Below are positions 57,701 through 64,000 of a stretch of DNA of 64,000 bases, one piece after another. The notes beneath the pieces are model-generated. The model saw nothing but the letters and a program-made list of their open reading frames with translations. It had not been told where the DNA came from and made no database searches. Source of the stretch: Romanomermis culicivorax (Eukaryota; Nematoda; Enoplea; Mermithida; Mermithidae). The position numbers and the translations under genes were made by a program. The stretch covers positions 2,170,001 through 2,234,000 of the forward strand of contig CAWUHX010000007.1 in NCBI GenBank assembly GCA_963922205.1. The letters run 5' to 3'. The first letter of the stretch is position 1; every line of letters starts with the position of its first letter.

Positions 57701-60700
57701 ACCGCGCGGTACCGCGCGGTACCGCCTTTGAAGTATGAATAGGTTTTTGTAATTTTTGCGGCGCCGCGCGGCGCCCCATCAGGTTTCAACTAAACCAATA
57801 CACATTTTTTGAGAAGAGCAAAATCCAAAAGTAAAAAAGCGGCGCCGTACGGTGCGGCGAAGTATGACAAGCCACCGCGCGGCGCCGCCTGTTAGTATAA
57901 ATAGGACAACCGGCACCGCGCGGAGAAGTATGACAGGGCCTTAAGCCTCACTCCAGCAGTGAGTAATATAATCTACTTAAAAATGATAAGAAGATTACTT
58001 ACCAACTTAGACTTACATGCGCATGTTAAAAAAGACTGTTAATCATACACTTTGGAAAGTCATTTTTCTTGTATATTTTAAATAGTTACAACAATGGAAT
58101 TCGTGTATTTCCTGCTCCCAAGAGTATCTAGTATTCTAGTTTAGGCTTTTTTGGCCAGATTGGAGCCATTGGCTCCTTGAAATGACAAAATGGCTGCTGA
58201 TTGCCTTAGAGGTTAATTTGGCTGGTTCAAACTTTCATGCTTCATAATCTTGAATAATAATCTTCCCAACAAAATCAGATATTTAATTATTCATGTTGGA
58301 GCATCAGTTCACTCCGAACACGTTTAAACGTATGAATGTCAAGTCATGTCACAGCATTTCTGCCCAGTAGTAGCATTTACCATGCCAGGTTGACACCCAC
58401 TTTCCTTATGTGGATAAAACTGTCAAAAAACAATTTATGCGGCTCTTAAAGCTCTGGAAGCATTCTATTAAACAGTTTTGTACCCAAATTTTACATTTGT
58501 TAATTTTTGGTTTGAGGAAATATCGTCTACTTAGCTAAATGTTTTTTGAGTTAGAAATTCGAAATAATCCGATCTATAGTATGCTTTTTTAAATAAATGC
58601 TTGCAATTCAGAATATTGCTAAAATAAAATAGTAACTAGTGTTAGTGTCCTCCCTGGAAAAAAGACATTCAAAACACTTGTTAACATACATATAACTGGG
58701 AAAGGGGATGTGCTACAGAGACCCCATCAGAAATCGTCGACCATATGGATCCCTATACTCTTGGTCGGAAAAAAACTGAAAAATGTGAATTTTTTGATGA
58801 GAAGGTTAATTTTTGGAAAAAATGGTCAAAAACATCAATTTTCTCTACGCTTCGCGCCATCGATACATTTTTTACGATTTTTTAGACAAAAATTACCTAT
58901 TTTTTAAAACCATTTCGAGCTTTTTCGGTGTAAAAATTGATTTTTTAGACAACTCCCCTAAAATTTTGGGGAATAAGTGACCCTCGGCTCCGAAAAAGTC
59001 GTCCGACCCCCCAGACCTCGGGGCCCCGTTACATGAATGCTTGTTAATAAATATAACTTTAATCTTTCAATGCTTTTGGTACTGTATAATTGCGCAGATG
59101 GTCGTACAATTGTAGCATATTCAAAAACATTCTAAAACCATGCTGATCCAACCACTCTATGCATTGGATTGGGACTGGGCCGTGGCCAGGAATTTTTTTA
59201 AGGAGGGGGGGGCGGACCGAGCAAAAAAACTTTTTTTTCTGCTGGGAAAGTTTTTAGGTTTTTACACTCTAAAAGGCTGGAGAATTAATGTTCATAACAA
59301 TGAAAATGAACTGAAATTAAACTAATGGATCGTAATAGCTTCCTTATTTCGGCGCGCAGCGCCGAGAAAATTTTCGGATTTTGTGTTCTAAAATACTGGA
59401 AAATGAATGTTCCCAAAAATTATTCTTAGATAGAAGCTCTAAATTTACAGTCCTAGAATGACGTTTTTGTCAGTTTTCAATGCGGATTGCGAAGGCTCAC
59501 GTTTCAAAACGTTTGGAAAGCTCCAAACGAAGTAGGAGAATAAAATTTTAAGAAGTGATCAAAAACTTCAATTATCAGCATAATACTGGCTCTTAACTAG
59601 TAAAAGAAGAGATGAAGTAAATCAGTTGATAGAAACTGATGAAAGTTAGTTAGTAAGTGTAAGTAGATACGTTAATCGCCACGCCTGATGGGGAACAATG
59701 ACTATTATACTCAGGATGGGGAACAATGATTATTATACTCATTTTGAGGCTTTGACCTTCTGAAGCATACATGTAACGGAGCCCTGAGGTCCGGGGGGGG
59801 GGGGGGGTTGGGCCACTTTTTTTAGGCCGGGGGTCGGTAATTCCCAAAATTTTAGGGGGAGGGGTCTCCGAAGGAAAAAAAATTCGATTTTTTCACGAAA
59901 AAAGTCCGAAAAACAGTTCAAAAAATGATAATTTTTGTTTAAAAAATGATAAAAAATATATTTATGGTGCGAAGCGCCGAGAAAATTGACGTTTTTGACC
60001 ATTTTTGTTCAAAAATTGACATTTTTCATTAAAAAATTTACATTTTTTTCTGACCAAAAGTATGGGGGTCCCTAGGGCTACCCTATGGCTAGCCATAGGA
60101 TTGGAAAATCCTGGGGGGGGGGGCGGTCGCCCAATGGCTAGCCATATTGTCGACCGTTTATGGGGGGGGGGGTTCCTATAGCACTTCCCCCCAATTACAT
60201 GTATGTTCTGAAGTTCACCAAAATGCATCATTTCAGTTTTGAAATGAAAAAAAGTTTTCCCACAGTGAGAACCATGCCCAAAATTTTGTCTTGTAACTAA
60301 TAAAAAAAGAGATGAAGTAATTCAGCTGATTGAAACTGTTTAAGTTTAATTAGTTGGTCGAAGTAGATATGCTAATGGCCGTGGCTGATAGAAAAGTATG
60401 ACTGTTATACTCATTGAGCGGCGCGAAGCGCCGGAAAATTTCTCAGTGATAGACACAAAATCGGCATATGACAAAGTCCCAAGGGGATGGCGGCCGCCCT
60501 CCTAAATACGGCCTTGGATTGAGATATGAATAATCTCGGAATCACGTATATTTTCTGTGTTCATTATTGTCGAAGTATAGACCAACCAGTGCTTTCAAAC
60601 TACATGGCAGACGTAATATTTGTTGAATCATCGGCCTCTGGCTTCGTCCGAAGGTAAAATTGGATATCCGGACGATCATTGATTTTGAGCACACTTATGG

Positions 60701-61786
60701 TTAACTAGAGGTAAAAGTCATTTTTGCCCATTGACTCAAAGATATTGTTCTTACCGGTAGCAGTTGAGCAATCGCCGCAGTAACAAACGTTACGACATCG
60801 GTGTTAGTATCCAATCAGTATCCAAACAGATACGAATTCATTCTCAGCATATTAAAAAGATTTTGAATAAACTACTGTCAGTGCTGTGATATTCTGGGCT
60901 GACTTTTGTTTCTAACAGCAAAAATTAGTTCGGTGCAAAATTTGGCGCAGAGCGCCCAAAAGTTTTGATTTTCTGCTTTTTGAATCGCCAGTCATACAAT
61001 GTGAGAGAAATTATGCAATTGTTTTTCAAATTCATCTAGGCCCCTGACTTTCCTAAGTTTCTCAGAAAGGGAAAGAAATCCAGTAATAATCCCAGGTTTT
61101 CAGGTTGTGTATGAACTCTGATACAAGTAGACAAAGGGAAAAAGAAAAAATTGAGATTCAAAAAGAAAATTTCAATTGAAAACATTGTTTTAGAACCGAC
61201 AAACCTTACCAGAATAGAATTTTTCGTCATTATATTCATCAAAGCCGGACTACGGAAAACCAAAGCAGCGGAACCGGCGGTCAGTCCGAGACCGCCACCC
61301 AAGTACATGTACGTTTTGTGAATACGATCCCGAACGTATTCCGGCCACAAGCTAAATATTGAATACTCGTTGAACACTGATAAATTTAGCGACTGGTTCA
61401 TGAATTTGAGATAATAAACTTACGCCGCTCGATCGATAGCTCCAGTTTCGCGAGATAAACCCAAACCATAATAACACAACATTCCAACTCCTACCGCGGC
61501 ACCACCCATAGCGAAAATTTTACCGTAGGCTAAGGCTAAAGCATTGCAATAATTAAGCATAATACAAGAGGCAGATTCTGCATTTACAGGTTAAGTTGAT
61601 TTATTAGAAAATTTCCTTACGTGTATCAGTAGCTCCGGTCTGCAAAATTTGACGCAACGGCTTTACTTGTGGTCGAATCTTGAAACCACTACCGACATTA
61701 TTGCTCGCTAAACGTAAGCTTAATAAACTTGGACAAAACCCTTGCTTCAAAATTGCTGAGAAAGATCGACAAGTTGCGGATAACAT
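51764..61786 (-). CDS. GHITM: growth hormone-inducible transmembrane protein (TMBIM/BAX-inhibitor-1 family)
   Basis: Complete seven-exon gene on the minus strand: 61786-61621, 61535-61424, 61351-61210, 53945-53744, 53042-52944, 52704-52524, 51848-51764. All phases match, giving 328 residues (human GHITM 345). Residues 1-55 are a basic, Ser-rich mitochondrial presequence (MLSATCRSFSAILKQGFCPS). Then come the family signatures: GGAAVGVGMLCYYGLGLS, WPEYVRDRIHKTYMYLGGGL, HCAVMGAILAPLAFVGGP, RAALYTAGIVGG, APSDKFLNMGG, YFLPPTTMFGAG, YGGLVLFAAFMLYDTQRLI and the C terminus LNIFMRMVVILSGGGSRRK. Multiple membrane helices fit the BAX-inhibitor fold. In animals the protein sits in the mitochondrial inner membrane, where it supports cristae and cytochrome c retention and acts in calcium/proton exchange. 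Exon 2 could start 6 nt later (two in-frame AGs). Intron 3 (53946-61209) is swollen to 7.3 kb by transposon insertions. Confidence 0.97.
53338..53667. repeat. TTAGCACGG-family repeat, copy 1
   Basis: Contains TTAGCTCGCGTGCTAGCG and ATTAGCACGGCTCCGGTTTC, ending GCACCGTACTAAAAAAACC. Colinear with the end of the copy at 55700-56043 and, inverted, the start of the one at 63560. It lies in GHITM intron 4. Confidence 0.6.
54031..54565. mobile_element. CATACATGTAA-family DNA transposon, copy 3
   Basis: Opens CATGCATTTAATTGGGAAGG and closes ATCATTACATGTATG, flanked by TTTTCTGA (54023-54030) and TTTTCTGG (54566-54573), seven of eight bases identical. A block of repeated TTTCCGCAC/GTGCGGAAA (about 54140-54350) looks like a further insertion or expansion. 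In GHITM intron 3. Confidence 0.8.
54679..54921. mobile_element. Tc1/mariner-like MITE, copy 3
   Basis: 243 bp, TAGTCTTTTCATTT to AAAAACATACTA. TA on the left (54677-54678); the right duplication has mutated to CG. Shares TACTTGCTTTCCACTTTTCT and GTCATCAAAATCGTTTACG with the family. Confidence 0.75.
55700..56043. repeat. TTAGCACGG-family repeat, copy 2
   Basis: TGACAAGTAAATATTCAATA, ACTTTTAGGAATCGCTAAAT and GGATAAAAGTTTACATGTTT correspond, inverted, to 63690-63790. The right end ...GCAAAAAAGCCCTG matches the CAGGGG-TTTTTT-AGCAC start at 63560. The left end is not clear. Confidence 0.6.
56079..56548. mobile_element. hAT-like element with TAGAGATGTAT ends
   Basis: 470 bp, ends TAGAGATGTATCGGG and CCCAATACATCTCTA, flanked by the perfect 8-bp duplication ATGTGTGC (56071-56078 and 56549-56556). 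The left part repeats its own terminus at 56214 and carries alternating TATCGGGTCCGGGTCC units. The right part contains a nested GGGTGGGTGAGCAAA repeat. TAGAG plus 8 bp fits hAT. Confidence 0.88.
56287..56530 (+). mobile_element. GGGTGGGTGAGCAAA-family repeat, copy 3 (nested)
   Basis: CAGACATGCACGGCAAAAAT to CTATGTGCATATATGG, flanked by GGTCAGGATC on both sides (about 56284-56293 and 56519-56528), which looks like a target duplication overlapping the ends. It interrupts the TATCGGGTCC repeats of the hAT-like element. Confidence 0.72.
57685..57941. mobile_element. CGCG-hairpin PIF/Harbinger-like MITE, copy 3 (full length)
   Basis: 257 bp, CGGCCCTGTCATACTTCACC to GAGAAGTATGACAGGGCCT, flanked by TAA (57682-57684 and 57942-57944). 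Four CG-rich palindromic blocks such as CGCGCGGTACCGCGCGGTAC alternate with AT-rich spacers (CCAATACACATTTTTTGAGA) also present, inverted, in the 35360 copy. Confidence 0.88.
58685..59039. mobile_element. CATACATGTAA-family DNA transposon, copy 4
   Basis: 355 bp, CATACATATAACTGGG to CCCCGTTACATGAATG, with the perfect 8-bp duplication CTTGTTAA (58677-58684 and 59040-59047). Inverted relative to copies 1, 2 and 5. In GHITM intron 3. Confidence 0.9.
59596..60418 (+). repeat. direct repeat flanking copy 5
   Basis: About 120 bp at 59596-59715 (AGAGATGAAGTAAATCAG, GTAAGTAGATACGTTAATC) recur in direct orientation at 60296-60418 (AGAGATGAAGTAATTCAG, GAAGTAGATATGCTAATGG). A weaker third copy is at about 47187-47270. 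Each is followed or preceded by a GGCGC(C/T)..GCGCC hairpin. The family is unnamed. Confidence 0.6.
59766..60205. mobile_element. CATACATGTAA-family DNA transposon, copy 5
   Basis: 440 bp, CATACATGTAACGGAGCCCT to CCCCCAATTACATGTATG, with the perfect 8-bp duplication TTCTGAAG (59758-59765 and 60206-60213). Three poly-G tracts of 9-14 bases lie inside. This is the best-preserved pair of ends in the window. Confidence 0.92.
60419..61209. other. remainder of GHITM intron 3, no gene seen
   Basis: AT-rich intron sequence beyond a GGCGCGAAGCGCC hairpin at about 60419. It holds no supported exon on either strand. Confidence 0.5.
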
Positions 61787-61816
61787 GGTGGAGCAAGTGA
61801 GTAAAAGTAAAGGTGA
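61787..61816 (-). other. 30-nt leader after a splice acceptor (GHITM)
   Basis: On the minus strand AATTATTTTAG (acceptor ending at 61817) is followed by 30 nt, then CCACC ATG at 61786. Fits trans-splicing or a 5' UTR intron. Confidence 0.4.
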
Positions 61817-62063
61817 CTAAAATAATTGAGTGTAGTGCGTCTGAAATTGTGAAAAGGTTTGTACAAAGAGGTTTGGCTAAATTGTTCAGAATAAACAAAA
61901 TTAGACACTTATACCTTTTATCGACCCCTGAATTTTTTCCGTTTTTCAAACTGTGAGGTATATAATAGTCTAGGAAACGTAGGCTAGCTTGTTTTTTATT
62001 GCATTTACACGCGAAGTATAAGATAGTGTAAACTGATGTTCCTGTAAATATGATTCCCCAAAG

Positions 62064-62474
62064 CATAGCTGTAATTGGAGGTTGGGTTGGGAGGTCCCCC
62101 AAACCTGGTCGGACCCCATACCTGTAAGAGGTCCGACCGGTTGGGGTTCAGGTTAAACTCGAAATTTTTGAGGGGGGTCGAATTTCCCCAAAAAGGCACT
62201 TTTTGCCAGATTTTTCTAATTTTTCCAAGTCTTGGGGGGGGGTAGGGTATAGGGTTGGCCAACTTGGGGGTGGGTGTCCCCTCAATTACAGGTATGTCGG
62301 ACCCTATACCTAAATGTCTGAACCCCCAACTCGGAAAATTAAAAAAAAGTGACTTTTGAGTATAATTTTCGATTTTTTTTTGGAATTTTTGGGAACCAAA
62401 AAAATTTTAGGACGCCTACCCCAAAATTTTGAGTTTACCCTTCCTAACAACTGGTCGAACCTCTTACAGGTATG
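62064..62474. mobile_element. divergent CATA..TGTAA-type element
   Basis: 411 bp, CATAGCTGTAATTGGAGG to CTCTTACAGGTATG, flanked by CCCCAAAG (62056-62063) and CCCTAAAG (62475-62482), seven of eight identical. End design and duplication length match the CATACATGTAA family, but the interior (GGTCGGACCCCATACCTGTA) is different, so it is a subfamily. Confidence 0.65.
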
Positions 62475-62523
62475 CCCTAAAGTAACGAGAACTACAGTGT
62501 ATTGCCTGTGATTTACCTATATT

Positions 62524-62783
62524 AGGCTTAGGCTTGGGACGGAGCGGAGTCACGTAGGCGAGCGTGTAGCGCTCGCCGTCCCGTTAAGCATCCTTAAAAT
62601 TGAGTTCATTTTGAAAGCTGTGCACTGGGTGCACAATGATGGGTGCTTCTTTGTACATTTACCGGGTTATACATCCAAGTTTACACTTTGACAGTGCCAA
62701 AAAGATTTTTTAGGATAGTCCAATGAACTAGTTTCGCTGAAAGGGACGGGCGTGTGGCTCCGCTCCGCCTCTAAGCCTAAGAA
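62524..62783. mobile_element. inverted-repeat element with TTAGGCTTAGGC termini
   Basis: The left end TTAGGCTTAGGCTTGGGACG, then GAGCGGAG, is inverted at the right as CTCCGCTCCGCCTCTAAGCC, then TAAG. A hairpin (GGCGAGCG...CGCTCGCC) lies at about 62556-62579. About 260 bp, non-coding. Confidence 0.6.
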
Positions 62784-62868
62784 TTAAATAGGCAAATGAC
62801 ACGCAATACTGCGTAGCTTATGTTACCTTGTAACAGATGATCATCTTTACATTAACATCAGTTTATGA

Positions 62869-63000
62869 TAGTGATGTGCCCCGGTGAAATTTTCATATCC
62901 GGATATCTGTGTTTTTTCACCTTCGGATATCCGGATACCACGGAGGTAAAAAGAAGTCACGTAGTAATGATACACTGGGTCAACTACAATACTACACAAT
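62869..63000 (-). repeat. TATCCGGATAT-family fragment
   Basis: AGTGATGTGCCCCGGTGAAA then CATATCCGGATATCTGTG and TTCGGATATCCGGATACC are, inverted, the right portion of the 26549-27972 element (27890-27972). Here the AGTGATGTGC terminus is intact. Confidence 0.65.
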
Positions 63001-63449
63001 AATATTCAATACGTGCAATAATTTTCGTGTTATATTTACGTTAACCGCGATTGTTATAAAAATATGTTACTTTTTTAAACTGATTTCAGGAAGTACTGAA
63101 GGAAAAACAGCTTTTTCATATTTTTTCTTCTCGTTTTTAGTGGTAAGTGAAAAAGCTTTTCAGTGGATAGATTAAAAAAATTGACATGCTTTTGCTACGT
63201 CTCTCTTGAATTTCTGAAGATCCAGTCACATATTGGAGTTGAATCCAGATCTTGTATTTGTTTGGTCTGGATTTTAATCTGGAATCATTGGATTCGATAG
63301 CTCCGGTAAAATCTGACTTCTAAGAACTTGACGACTTTTCAGGAAAAGTTACTTTTAAATCACATTTTGGACTTCAATTGTCCAATGTCCTTAGCATTTC
63401 AAAGTAAACAGAACTCTATATAATCTTTTTTACGCATCTTAATCGTAGA

Positions 63450-63555
63450 CGGACTGCATTGATCACTGTTAAAGTCGTTTACACAACGCTTTTACAGTAG
63501 GATTTTCACTTTGTTTAAGATTGGTTTAGTATGCCAAATATGACGTAATGTATAT
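63450..63555 (+). repeat. Tc1/mariner-like MITE fragment
   Basis: GTTAAAGTCGTTTACACAAC, TTTTACAGTAGGATTTTCAC and TTTAGTATGCCAAATATGA match the middle of the 31386-31631 element. It is cut off at the start of the TTAGCACGG element. Confidence 0.5.
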
Positions 63556-63559
63556 AGCA

Positions 63560-64000
63560 GGGGTTTTTTTTTAGCACGGTGCTAAGGACTGAAAGGGAAG
63601 TGTTTGAAAAAAGTTCGTGGAGAAAGTTAAAAATACCACAAAATTGTGGTGAAAAATCGAAAATCGCCGTTCTCACAAATATATAGTTCCAGATACAATG
63701 AAAAGATGTAAACTTTTATCGAAACAGAATGCGAATTTGGCGATTCCTAAAAGTATTACAATAAAACTAACTACTGAATATTTACTTCTCGGTCAACCAA
63801 TCAAGTGCATAATGTAAGAATGAACTGATTTAATTAGAATTAGATGAGAGTCTTATTCTTTTTCAAAGTACCAATATCAAGCATAATTTCATGAGTCAAT
63901 ACAATAAAGGCATGTTATCAGAACTGACAAACTCGCACATTAGTTTGACACCAACGAAGTATTATTTGTCAACAGTGCTAACTGCGCTAATGAAATATTT
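63560..64000. repeat. TTAGCACGG-family repeat, copy 3 (runs off the window)
   Basis: Begins CAGGGGTTTTTTTTTAGCAC then GGTGCTAAGG, and contains CACAAAATTGTGG, TGTAAACTTTTATCG and AAGTATTACAATAAAACTAA shared with copy 2. Near the window end AGTGCTAACTGCGCTAATGA resembles another GTGCTAA motif of the family. Confidence 0.6.

Noticed and set aside
1-64000. CRISPR array, prophage or bacterial operon
   Set aside because: Direct repeats present are transposon arrays without unique spacers, and all genes have eukaryotic introns.

Overview
The window is animal nuclear DNA: AT-rich, intron-dense, with GT-AG introns whose acceptors mostly read TTTCAG or TTTTAG, and packed with short inverted-repeat transposons. 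A nematode is the best guess. Three things point there: the acceptor style, short 5' leaders that open right at a TTCAG/TTTTAG acceptor (as in trans-spliced nematode mRNAs), and stretches of TTAGGC, the nematode telomere hexamer. No species can be named from the sequence.

Four protein-coding genes can be assembled exon by exon with matching splice phases. (1) Positions 103-7935, plus strand: the last 16 exons (about 727 residues) of a receptor-type guanylyl cyclase. It runs from the end of the ligand-binding domain through the membrane helix, kinase-homology domain and coiled coil to the cyclase domain and stop. (2) 14285-22539, minus strand: a 411-residue secreted protein with a signal peptide, three PAN/apple-like modules and a thrombospondin-1-like C terminus. 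(3) 38574-50351, plus strand: the N-terminal end of a cGMP-dependent protein kinase (PKG I beta type leucine zipper), followed by two low-complexity exons that are phase-compatible. The cGMP-binding and kinase domains are not in the window. (4) 51764-61786, minus strand: a complete seven-exon GHITM gene (mitochondrial inner-membrane BAX-inhibitor/TMBIM family protein, 328 residues).

The receptor cyclase makes cGMP and PKG is the classic cGMP effector. Finding the two about 30 kb apart on the same strand is notable but may be chance. The PAN protein and GHITM have no evident link to them.

Between and inside these genes lie non-autonomous DNA transposons, several with target-site duplications I could read directly. 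These are: an element family with ends CATACATGTAA and 8-bp duplications (five clear copies plus a divergent one); two hAT-like elements beginning TAGTG or TAGAG with 8-bp duplications; two PIF/Harbinger-like families with 3-bp TTA/TAA duplications, one made of CGCG-rich hairpins; a roughly 245-bp Tc1/mariner-like MITE with TA duplications; foldback elements with about 1-kb arms; and two elements whose inverted ends are built of 15-bp tandem repeats. Nested insertions give a relative order of events. No convincing tRNA, rRNA, CRISPR array, virus or intact transposase gene was seen. About 22.5-38.5 kb is a gene desert made largely of repeats.
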